Shown here in pieces: positions 8,977 to 16,144 of a stretch of DNA of 64,000 nucleotides. The position numbers were made by a program, and so were the translations under genes. Positions within the stretch are counted from its first letter, which is position 1. The number at the start of each line of letters is the position of its first letter. Source of the DNA: Acinetobacter sp. MB5. GTDB taxonomy: Bacteria > Pseudomonadota > Gammaproteobacteria > Pseudomonadales > Moraxellaceae. Location of the stretch: positions 1 through 64,000 of the forward strand of contig NZ_POVU01000007.1 in the NCBI RefSeq assembly GCF_003261585.1, written 5' to 3'. Under the pieces are notes generated by a model that saw only the letters and a list, made by a program, of their open reading frames with translations, was not told the origin of the DNA and did no database searches.

Positions 8977-9132
8977 ATGAAACGTATCATTTTGAGCGTG
9001 TATGTCCTGATTTTGGCCTTGTATTGGATCAGTTTATTGTGGCGCTTTCATAGTTCAGGGGCCAGTGCAGCTTACCTGTTTGGCTGGGCGCTGGTTTGGC
9101 CTATTCATTTTCTGCAATGGGTTTTTGCCTAA
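8977..9132 (+). CDS. Small two-segment membrane protein (51 residues)
   Basis: An ATG behind AGAGGAATG opens a 51-codon frame reading MKRIILSVYVLILALYWISLLWRF and then a second hydrophobic run, AYLFGWALVWPIHFLQWVF. It is predicted to be an inner-membrane hairpin. It lies 21 bases after the small lipoprotein gene and 26 bases before the J-domain gene, consistent with one operon. The family is unknown. Confidence 0.5.
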   Translation: MKRIILSVYVLILALYWISLLWRFHSSGASAAYLFGWALVWPIHFLQWVFA

Positions 9133-9158
9133 GCCCGAACAATAAGGAAACCTCTGAG

Positions 9159-10250
9159 ATGCCATCTTTATTTCAACAGTTTCTACAACAGCATCATCTC
9201 ACCACCTTTTTACAGCAAGTCGACAGTCTGTACCTGCAACCCAATATCCCGATTAAAAAGATTCAGGGAGCAATGTATTATTTACCTGCACAGATTCGAT
9301 CAGATGAAATTCTGTTATTGGTCGACAATACTGTATTTGGTAGCGCCAAAGCAGGTCTGTGCCTCACAGCACAACATCTCTTCATTCGTGAAGACTTTGA
9401 TGAGATGGAGTGTTATCGTCTGGACAAAATCAATCAGGTTGATACTGTCTCAGGGATGATGAATACTGACCTGATGATAAATTCTCATGCTGTGATCACC
9501 TTGACTCAACTGGATCGTAAAGAGATTCAGATGCTGGCAGAAATGCTGTGGCAGTTTATACAATTCCAACGCCAGTCCTCTCATACCCAACATGAACAGA
9601 ATCCACAGCACAATATCCATGTCTTTGAACACGCCTTACAGTTCTTAATCTATCTGTCCTCTAAGTTCACTGGGCGATGTTCAAGTCAAAGTCGTGCTCA
9701 ACTTCAACACTTGCTGGGTCAGGCACAACTGGAACAGCATATTCAGTTACGGCATTTGATTGATGGTGCTCAACCCGCTTTTGTTACTGTGGTTCAACAA
9801 CTGCAGCAAGGTTCAGCACAATTGACTGCCTTACAAAAACGACTGATTGTTAAATCTGCCATGCAACTGATGTGGATTAACCAGTATGGTTATGCTGATA
9901 TCCAGAAACAGATTGAGGATGTCTCTTATCTCCTCAATATTCGCCTGCCTGACTTGGAACAGGCGATTGAAGAAGCCATGCAGGAGCAAACTCAGGATTA
10001 TGAACAGGAGGAAGGACTCCAAGATCAGGAGCTGAGCGAGATGTTGCAGCAGGCTTGTCAATTACTTGGCATCACGACTCAACAACTGAATTTAGACAAC
10101 CTACAACATGCCTATCGACGTAAGATGGCTGAATTTCATCCAGATCAATATCAAAACTTACCTCAGGCGGTACGTCAGTTGATTGAGCAGCAGGCCCAGC
10201 AATTGAACCAGGCACGCGACCTGTTACGAAGCTACTTACACGCCCAATAA
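9159..10250 (+). CDS. J-domain (DnaJ-like) protein of unknown role
   Basis: From the ATG at 9159 (AAGGAAA upstream) the product is 363 residues. An in-frame extension to 9096 overlaps the small membrane protein and is rejected. The N-terminal ~130 residues may be a membrane- or lipid-binding fold (VFGSAKAGLCLTAQHLFIRED). The middle is glutamine-rich and helical. The last ~60 residues form a J-domain with the diagnostic AEFHPDQYQ (HPD) loop after AYRRKM. J-domains stimulate Hsp70 ATPase, so this protein may recruit host DnaK to an element-encoded process, as replication initiators of phages and plasmids can require. The client is unknown. Confidence 0.72.
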   Translation: MPSLFQQFLQQHHLTTFLQQVDSLYLQPNIPIKKIQGAMYYLPAQIRSDEILLLVDNTVFGSAKAGLCLTAQHLFIREDFDEMECYRLDKINQVDTVSGMMNTDLMINSHAVITLTQLDRKEIQMLAEMLWQFIQFQRQSSHTQHEQNPQHNIHVFEHALQFLIYLSSKFTGRCSSQSRAQLQHLLGQAQLEQHIQLRHLIDGAQPAFVTVVQQLQQGSAQLTALQKRLIVKSAMQLMWINQYGYADIQKQIEDVSYLLNIRLPDLEQAIEEAMQEQTQDYEQEEGLQDQELSEMLQQACQLLGITTQQLNLDNLQHAYRRKMAEFHPDQYQNLPQAVRQLIEQQAQQLNQARDLLRSYLHAQ

Positions 10251-10295
10251 ATCTCAATTCAAAAGATTTGACCTACATATTCTCATCATGAAGCC

Positions 10296-10355
10296 GTAGC
10301 AGCCTTGCGCTGCTACTAAATAGTCAATTTAGACCTACATCAGCATAGGTCTAAA
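10296..10355. promoter_or_regulatory. Two hairpins upstream of the zinc-ribbon/DUF932 operon
   Basis: GTAGCAGC/GCTGCTAC (10296-10316) is a perfect 8-bp stem after the J-domain gene, without a clear T-run. TTTAGACCTA/TAGGTCTAAA (10328-10355) is a perfect 10-bp inverted repeat ending 16 bases before the GAGGAG of the next gene. The second could be an operator or a translational hairpin. Its half-site also occurs at 7062. Confidence 0.5.
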
Positions 10356-10383
10356 CATGATGTTGAATCATGAGGAGAATCTA

Positions 10384-10704
10384 ATGTCAAAACCAACTTG
10401 CCCATATTGCGGCAGCCACAGAATTCACATTCCACAATCCCCATCCACTGGGATTACATCAAGCTACACTGCACCTCAGGTTTTACAGAATATCGTGAGT
10501 TATGCCCTGATGGGAGCTGCCACCGCGCAAAAATTCCGAGCCAGCCGTCAACCTTGGGTCATTTTAGCTGGCGTCGCTGTGGGTGGTGTCATGGGATGTG
10601 TCGTCACTTATCTCAATCAACAAAACAACCATACTCATCCTATTTACCATTGTCAGGAATGTCAGCAGCAATTTCCTGCAACCATGCAGCCGCTTTGGTC
10701 TTAA
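10384..10704 (+). CDS. Small zinc-ribbon membrane protein
   Basis: The ATG at 10384 has a clear GAGGAG seven bases upstream, so I start here rather than at 10357. The 106-residue product begins with CPYCGSH and ends with CQECQQQ, two C-x2-C knuckles that would form one zinc ribbon. Between them is a membrane segment (VILAGVAVGGVMGCVVTYL). It lies 11 bases before the DUF932 gene and is probably co-transcribed. Function is unknown. Confidence 0.65.
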   Translation: MSKPTCPYCGSHRIHIPQSPSTGITSSYTAPQVLQNIVSYALMGAATAQKFRASRQPWVILAGVAVGGVMGCVVTYLNQQNNHTHPIYHCQECQQQFPATMQPLWS

Positions 10705-10715
10705 GGAGTCTGGAT

Positions 10716-11771
10716 ATGGCACATCTCATCGAAAACATGGCCTATGTTGGTGCAACCCCTTGGCATGGTCTAGGCAACCAACTTACTCAAAATCAGCCGA
10801 TTGAAGTCTGGGCACAACAGGCTGGGATGGACTGGCGGATTGAATCCTCGAATGTCAGCTATATGGCACAGAATCAACGTGGGCAAAGCCTGATCTTGCT
10901 ATTCGAGGAACAACGCGTCTTATATCGTTCTGATACTCATGCACCTCTCTCGGTGGTCAGTCAGCGTTATCAGGAAGTTCAGCCTTTAGAGATTCTAGAG
11001 TTCTATCGTGACTTAACCGAACAGGCAGGCTTTGAATTGGAAACCGCAGGGGTACTCAAAGGCGGTAAAAAGTTCTGGGCTTTGGCAAAAACGGGACAAA
11101 CCTCAGCGCTGAAAGGTAAGGATGTCAGCAATGGCTATATCTTGCTAGCAACCGCGTGTGATGGAACGCTTGCCACCACTGCGCAATTTACCTCGATTCG
11201 CGTGGTGTGTAACAACACTTTGGCGATTGCCCTGAAAGGGCAAAACAGTAGTGCAGGCGTGGTCAAAGTCCCGCATAGCACCAAGTTTGATGCCGAAAAA
11301 GTTAAACAGCAACTGGGGATTTCAGTCCGTGCATGGGATGAACACATGTATGAAATGAAACAGCTTAGCCAACGTAAAGTCAGCCAAACCGAAGCAGCAG
11401 CCTATTTTGATGCCGTGTTTAACAACAGCAGTCTCAGTATTGCCGATCAGGACGACAGCATTATTCAGTTCTATCGTAATGTTGCGACTCAAGCGCAAAG
11501 TAACCCAACTACCAACAAAGCCGAGAATAAAACCGAACCGAATGGGCGAGCCATGTCCAAAGTCATGAGCATGTTTAATGGTCAGGGACGGGGTGCAGAA
11601 CTCAGCTCAGCCAAAGACAGTGCCTATGGCTTGCTGTGCAGTATCACGGAATTCGCAGATCATGAACGTCGAGCTATGAGTCAGGATCACCGTCTGGATT
11701 CGGCATGGTTTGGCGCAGGCGCAGCACTCAAACAACGGGGACTGGCACAGGCTTTACGTTTGATTGCTTAA
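10716..11771 (+). CDS. DUF932 family protein
   Basis: The start at 10716 follows TAAGGAGTC. The same frame is open further upstream but overlaps the zinc-ribbon gene and is rejected. The 351-residue product has DUF932 hallmarks: an N-terminal ATPWHGLGNQL, then SVVSQRYQEVQPLEILEF, then TRIR-like FTSIRVVCNNTLAIAL. DUF932 proteins are common on plasmids and phages, often next to recombination or single-strand-annealing genes. Here the gene precedes a YqaJ-type exonuclease, which suggests an element-encoded recombination module. The biochemical activity of DUF932 is not known to me. Confidence 0.8.
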   Translation: MAHLIENMAYVGATPWHGLGNQLTQNQPIEVWAQQAGMDWRIESSNVSYMAQNQRGQSLILLFEEQRVLYRSDTHAPLSVVSQRYQEVQPLEILEFYRDLTEQAGFELETAGVLKGGKKFWALAKTGQTSALKGKDVSNGYILLATACDGTLATTAQFTSIRVVCNNTLAIALKGQNSSAGVVKVPHSTKFDAEKVKQQLGISVRAWDEHMYEMKQLSQRKVSQTEAAAYFDAVFNNSSLSIADQDDSIIQFYRNVATQAQSNPTTNKAENKTEPNGRAMSKVMSMFNGQGRGAELSSAKDSAYGLLCSITEFADHERRAMSQDHRLDSAWFGAGAALKQRGLAQALRLIA

Positions 11772-11870
11772 GCTTGATCGCTGTCCACCGTACAAGTGAC
11801 CGCTCAAGTTAGCGTACAAGTGCTTTAACCCTGATCTTTAACCTCTTTTACACATGAAATTGCATTCAAG

Positions 11871-11897
11871 GCTGTGTCTTCGGACACAGCTTTTTTT
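11871..11897 (+). terminator. Rho-independent terminator after DUF932
   Basis: GCTGTGTC-TTCG-GACACAGC is a perfect 8-bp stem with a stable TTCG loop followed by seven T residues. It separates DUF932 from the YqaJ gene. Upstream, GTACAAGTG occurs twice (about 11790 and 11814). Confidence 0.9.
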
Positions 11898-11930
11898 ATG
11901 CCCAAAATTTAACACCTACAGGAAATTCCT

Positions 11931-12977
11931 ATGAATACAGCAATTTTAAATCCATCTGCATCAACTCAAGCCACCCTGAATAAGCAACGTCCGAAACTGT
12001 TTACTGCCAAACGCTTTGTCGATACCAAAAAGCTTAGCCAAGCCGAATGGCTAGAAGTGCGCCGGAAGGGCATTGGCAGCAGTGATTGTGCTGCCGCCTG
12101 TGGACTCAATCCCTACATGTCAATGTTGGAGCTATGGATGATTAAAACTGGACGCATCCAACAAAACATTGAGGAGGAACATCAAGGGCATGCACCCTTG
12201 TACTGGGGCAAACAACTGGAACCCTTGGTCGCGGAATACTACAGCCTGCATACCCAACATAAAGTCAGACGGGTCAATGCCGTATTACAACACCCTGATC
12301 CGGACAAGCATTTTATGCTGGCCAATCTGGATTATGCGGTGGTGGGCACTCCTGAAGTACAGATTCTGGAATGTAAAACCGCAGGCGAACATGGGGCAAA
12401 ACTGTGGCGGGATGGGGTTCCACTCTATGTGTTGTGTCAGGTACAACATCAACTGGCGGTAACCGGCAAACAGGCTGCACATGTCTGTGTGTTGCTGTGT
12501 GGGCATGAAACTAAAATCTTTAAAGTCACCCGCAATGAAGCGGTGATCCGTCATATCATTCAAGCCGAGCGTCAGTTCTGGGACTGTGTGGAACAGGACA
12601 TTCCGCCTTCAGTGGATGCCAGTGCCTCGGCTGCCAAAGCCCTACAACTGCTCTATCCCGAGCATGTGCCCCTAATGACTGCTGATCTATCTGAAGATAC
12701 TGAAGCCAATCAACAGTTTGAGCAGCTGATTCAACAGCGCAATCTGGTTGAGCAACATCAAGAGCAATTCGATCTGCTGAAACATCAACTACAAGCCAAG
12801 ATGCAGGAGGCAGAACGTGCGGTATTTCAGGGTGGTTCGGTCACGTGGAAGCGTTCCAAAGATTCAATCAGTCTGGATAGCAAAGCCTTACTGCAACAGC
12901 ATCCTGAATATCTAGAGCAGTTTCCGCAACACAAAGCAGGTACACGCCGCTTTAGCCTGTATCCCTCCGGCAGCTAA
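11931..12977 (+). CDS. YqaJ/lambda-exonuclease-type viral recombinase
   Basis: The 348-residue protein matches the YqaJ family of phage recombination exonucleases. It has the N-terminal WLEVRRKGIGSSDCAAACGLNPY block and EPLVAEYY. It also has NLDYAVVG and LECKTAG, the D...E-x-K of the PD-(D/E)xK nuclease core. The C-terminal ~100 residues are a helical, Gln-rich segment. Such enzymes resect double-strand ends 5'-3' and work with an annealing protein. The DUF932 gene upstream or the gene at 13180 may be the partner. It is preceded by a terminator and AGGAAATTCC before the ATG, so it has its own promoter. Confidence 0.85.
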   Translation: MNTAILNPSASTQATLNKQRPKLFTAKRFVDTKKLSQAEWLEVRRKGIGSSDCAAACGLNPYMSMLELWMIKTGRIQQNIEEEHQGHAPLYWGKQLEPLVAEYYSLHTQHKVRRVNAVLQHPDPDKHFMLANLDYAVVGTPEVQILECKTAGEHGAKLWRDGVPLYVLCQVQHQLAVTGKQAAHVCVLLCGHETKIFKVTRNEAVIRHIIQAERQFWDCVEQDIPPSVDASASAAKALQLLYPEHVPLMTADLSEDTEANQQFEQLIQQRNLVEQHQEQFDLLKHQLQAKMQEAERAVFQGGSVTWKRSKDSISLDSKALLQQHPEYLEQFPQHKAGTRRFSLYPSGS

Positions 12978-13001
12978 AAACACCCATAGAAGTCAAAAAC
13001 G

Positions 13002-13059
13002 CGCAAAGTCGCCCTCTCGCCCCTTCCCGTAAAGGAAGGGGCATGTGGACAGCTTTGCG
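13002..13059. promoter_or_regulatory. Nested hairpin between the YqaJ and Gp3-like genes
   Basis: An outer stem CGCAAAG/CTTTGCG (13002-13008 with 13053-13059) encloses a perfect 9-bp stem GCCCCTTCC/GGAAGGGGC (13019-13042). There is no T-run, so a simple terminator is unlikely. It could be an RNA regulatory element or an element-specific DNA structure. The gap from 12978 to 13179 holds no gene. Confidence 0.5.
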
Positions 13060-13179
13060 GACTGATCAATCTTATCGAACCCTACTGTATGACGCAGTGT
13101 ATGTCATCCGCTTTAGATGTTCATGACTGCGTTCACTCAGGTTCTCATATCAATCCGAGTTCTATAATTAATTAGTGAG

Positions 13180-14097
13180 ATGATGCCCATGATTAAAGGT
13201 CTAATCATTACTCCACCGGTGCTGGGTCGTATCAGCATCGGTAAATTGGTCGAGAAAAATGGTAAACGCCTACCAGAAAAAGACGATCAATTTACTATTA
13301 CCAGCCAGATTCACAGTAAAGAAGGCTGGGTGAAACATCCCCTAGATGAACAGCTTCGCGCCAAAACGCCCAATCAGAAACTTAGAAGCATTCCAGTGCG
13401 AATGCTGTTTGATGATCCTGAATTGAATCTTCGTGCTGAATACACGTTGTTTGACCGTCAGACCGGACGACCTGTGTGTATTGGTGATGGTGAAAGCTGT
13501 CAGCGTCGAACAGGTAATGGAGTTGAACAACATCCGTGCCCATCGCCTGATCTGTGCCCACTAGCCCAAGGTGGGCAGTGCAAGCCCTATGCCCGTTTAT
13601 ACGTCAATCTGGATGAGCAGGATGAACTGGGTAGCTTTGTACTGAGAACCACAGGCTTTAACAGCATTCGTACCTTAACGGCACGTCTGCGTTATTACCA
13701 TGCTGCGGTGAATGGCTTGCTTTCATGTTTGCCGTTACAACTGACCTTAAGAGGCAAAAGCACCAGTCAAAGCTATGGCACACCGATCTACTATGTCGAT
13801 CTAACACTCAGAGATGGTATCAGTTTGCAGCAAGCGATTGTCGAAGCAAAGCAATTGCAGCAGGAAGCCCAAGCCTGTGGCTTTCAACAGGAGTTACTGG
13901 ATCAGGTGGCACGGCAAGGTTATGCCAATGCGGTGTTTGATCGGGATGAGGGCGAAGATGGGATGCAGGTTGTAGAGGAGTTTTTTCCAGATGGCCCTAT
14001 TATTTCTGAACAGATACGATCTAAATCCAATCAGGGAGATGGTTTTGCTCAGAACATTCAGCAGGATTTACAAAGAAGTGTGAGGGCAGTGAATTAG
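13180..14097 (+). CDS. Gp3-like (recombination directionality factor-like) metal-binding protein
   Basis: This 305-residue protein reads MIKGLIITPPVLGRISIG, EKDDQFTITS, RSIPVRMLFDDPELNLRAEYTLFD, then CIGDGESCQRR and HPCPSPDLCPLAQGGQCKPYA. It closes with a conserved RTTGFNSIRTLTARL segment. This layout resembles the Gp3-like family of mycobacteriophage directionality factors, which is also widespread on plasmids as 'metal-binding' proteins. The cysteine cluster may bind zinc. It could control excision of the island or act with the YqaJ exonuclease; which one cannot be told from sequence. ATGs at 13180, 13183 and 13189 are all possible starts. Confidence 0.68.
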   Translation: MMPMIKGLIITPPVLGRISIGKLVEKNGKRLPEKDDQFTITSQIHSKEGWVKHPLDEQLRAKTPNQKLRSIPVRMLFDDPELNLRAEYTLFDRQTGRPVCIGDGESCQRRTGNGVEQHPCPSPDLCPLAQGGQCKPYARLYVNLDEQDELGSFVLRTTGFNSIRTLTARLRYYHAAVNGLLSCLPLQLTLRGKSTSQSYGTPIYYVDLTLRDGISLQQAIVEAKQLQQEAQACGFQQELLDQVARQGYANAVFDRDEGEDGMQVVEEFFPDGPIISEQIRSKSNQGDGFAQNIQQDLQRSVRAVN

Positions 14098-14192
14098 ATG
14101 GGGTGGGTAGCATGAGACTCCATAAAATTTTATTGGATTTGCTTATCATTTGAGCGAATACCCGCTCGCATCAATGATCAGGAGTAAACATC

Positions 14193-14420
14193 ATGAATGC
14201 GATTACAGGTCAAACTTTTGTGATGAATCAAATTATTAATATTAAAGAGGTAATTCAATTCACAAGTATTAGTCGAGCAAAGATCTATGAAATGATTAAT
14301 ATCGATTCTAAGTACTATGATCCAACCTTTCCAAAACCAGTACGTTTAAGTGAGTCACGTATTGGTTGGGTGGCATGGGAAGTGAATCAATGGATTGAAT
14401 CTAAGTTAGCAAACCGCTAA
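14193..14420 (+). CDS. AlpA-type regulator / excisionase
   Basis: The 75-residue protein has the AlpA/MerR-like helix-turn-helix layout: INIKEVIQFTSISRAKIYEMI, then FPKPVRLSESRIGWVAWEVNQWIES. AlpA-type proteins act as DNA-binding activators or excisionases of P4-like integrases. It is preceded by CAGGAG and followed by a strong terminator. It probably regulates integrase expression or excision of this island, perhaps through the inverted repeats at 25924. Confidence 0.88.
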   Translation: MNAITGQTFVMNQIINIKEVIQFTSISRAKIYEMINIDSKYYDPTFPKPVRLSESRIGWVAWEVNQWIESKLANR

Positions 14421-14427
14421 CTTAGAT

Positions 14428-14452
14428 GGGAGCTTTGGCTCCCTTATTTTTT
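14428..14452 (+). terminator. Rho-independent terminator after the AlpA-type gene
   Basis: GGGAGC-TTTG-GCTCCC is followed by TTATTTTTT, starting 8 bases after the stop codon. It marks the border between the replication/recombination half and the AT-rich cargo half of the island. Confidence 0.9.
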
Positions 14453-14539
14453 CGCAACAAGCAGAAACTTTTATATAGAGTTATAGCTGATAACGTTCGT
14501 TAGGTTTGGCGTTAATTAAATTTAGAAACAGAGAATAGT

Positions 14540-15115
14540 ATGGATTATTACAATATAAATTCCGATGCTTTTTTTCAGAAAACCTATGATGTAGATATGC
14601 AAAGTTTGTATCAGCCATTTTTAAGATATCTATCAGAAAAGTCGTTGATTCTCGATCTGGGCTGTGGCTCAGGCCGGGATGCTTTGGCATTTATGAAGCA
14701 GGATTATCGAGTAGAAGCAATTGACAACTCAGAGCAACTTGTGGAGCTAGCACATGAATATACGGGTTTAAATGTTCGACTAGGGAACTTTTATGAGTTA
14801 TCTGAACATGAAAAATATGATGGAATTTGGGCGTGTGCTTCACTGTTACACTGTGTACGAGAGAAGTTGCCTGATGTATTTAGCCGAATATTACAAGCAC
14901 TTAAGTCAAACGGCATTTGTTATATGTCATTTAAATATGGCGAAAATGATCGTGAAGTAGACGGGCGGCATTTTACTGATTTAAATGAAATTCAGGCACA
15001 TCAATTATTTAACCAATTTGAGAATATACTTCTTCTACAACAGTGGATTACTGTAGATAAACGACCAGATCGAAATGAAGAATGGCTCAATATTATTTTT
15101 AAAAAGCAGAATTAA
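14540..15115 (+). CDS. Class I SAM-dependent methyltransferase
   Basis: The 191-residue protein shows the SAM-binding motif LDLGCGSGRDAL (about 38-49), an acidic strand end (VEAIDNS) and a post-motif Y-D-G-I-W-A-C-A-S-L-L-H. This resembles small-molecule or TehB-like methyltransferases more than DNA methylases, because no (D/N)PP(Y/F) motif is seen. It ends 6 bases before the HNH gene, so they form a pair. Whether it methylates DNA, a metabolite or protein is unknown. It may be a defence partner of the nuclease. Confidence 0.75.
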   Translation: MDYYNINSDAFFQKTYDVDMQSLYQPFLRYLSEKSLILDLGCGSGRDALAFMKQDYRVEAIDNSEQLVELAHEYTGLNVRLGNFYELSEHEKYDGIWACASLLHCVREKLPDVFSRILQALKSNGICYMSFKYGENDREVDGRHFTDLNEIQAHQLFNQFENILLLQQWITVDKRPDRNEEWLNIIFKKQN

Positions 15116-15121
15116 TTCAAT

Positions 15122-16132
15122 ATGTCAGATTCAATCCCAAGCCCACAAGTTCAATTAAGATTTCTGAAGCAGATTCAGCAAATCTTGCATTCAGGTAGCT
15201 TCTCATCAACTTATAAGTTTGCATTGTTGATGAGTCTATGCCGTTTGGCGATTGAACAAGGTCAAGATACTGGGGATCGACTGACTTTAGATTATTTAGA
15301 TATTGCTGAAAAATTTATAGATTTATACTGGAAGCAGACCTTACCATTTCACTTCAATGAGAATGAGCCATTTCTTTTACATCAAAATAATGGGAAACAG
15401 GCAGGGGTTGTTAGCTTAATACATAATGCTCAACAGCGGTTTAAGTCGATTGCTTTAGCTAGGCGAGATCGTGCTTATTGGTCGAAGCTCAAGAAGAAAG
15501 TTGCTGACATTGTAAAGAAAATGCCAGTGACATATTTACAGAATATAAAAGGTCAAAATATCCAATTTCTTTACTGTTTAGATGATTCGCAAAAACAACT
15601 AGTACTGCTTCCACAAGTGATGTATTGCTTACGTCAGTTCAGTGAAATTATTGAAGAGTTGTGTCAAAAGAAGTGGGTTGATTTTGTTCGTCTGAATAAA
15701 AGTAACTTATTGGTACTCGATGGATTGCCGGACTTGGCTAGATTTATGTTTGAACCTAGTCGGAATCAACTCAATCAAGTTGCTAAGTTCTTGGTTGATT
15801 TGCAGTCATGCCAATGTTTCTACTGTCAGAAACCAATCAAAATGAATAAGTGGGCTGTGGATCATTTCATTCCTTGGTCGATGTATCCTGCCGATACAGG
15901 ACATAATTTTGTACTAGCAGATGAGAAATGTAATTCTTCAAAAAGTGATTTTCTCGCTTCAGATGAGTTTTTGCAGCGATGGCAAGAGCGTAATACTAAT
16001 TTTGATATAGTAATTACTGAGGAATTATCAGGGCTTGGCTTTCTTACTGATATCAACCGTTCTCATCGGGTAGCAGATTGGGCGTATGGGCAAGCCAAAG
16101 AAAATGGCTACTTATTATGGGTTAATAAGTAG
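15122..16132 (+). CDS. HNH endonuclease domain protein
   Basis: The 336-residue product has a helical N-terminal ~220 residues of unknown fold and a C-terminal HNH nuclease. Visible are C232-x2-C235, then V-D-H-F at 246-249, then N262 and C270-N-S-S-K, the usual zinc and metal ligands. It lies 6 bases after the methyltransferase stop without its own clear ribosome-binding site, so it is probably coupled. It converges on the Mrr-like gene with a 12-base gap. It is likely a defence nuclease of the island. Standalone restriction or effector roles cannot be told apart. Confidence 0.8.
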   Translation: MSDSIPSPQVQLRFLKQIQQILHSGSFSSTYKFALLMSLCRLAIEQGQDTGDRLTLDYLDIAEKFIDLYWKQTLPFHFNENEPFLLHQNNGKQAGVVSLIHNAQQRFKSIALARRDRAYWSKLKKKVADIVKKMPVTYLQNIKGQNIQFLYCLDDSQKQLVLLPQVMYCLRQFSEIIEELCQKKWVDFVRLNKSNLLVLDGLPDLARFMFEPSRNQLNQVAKFLVDLQSCQCFYCQKPIKMNKWAVDHFIPWSMYPADTGHNFVLADEKCNSSKSDFLASDEFLQRWQERNTNFDIVITEELSGLGFLTDINRSHRVADWAYGQAKENGYLLWVNK

Positions 16133-16144
16133 CCAGTATTAATC

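Noticed and set aside
10398..10715. Upstream extension of the DUF932 gene
   Set aside because: It overlaps the zinc-ribbon gene out of frame, and a clear TAAGGAG precedes the ATG at 10716.
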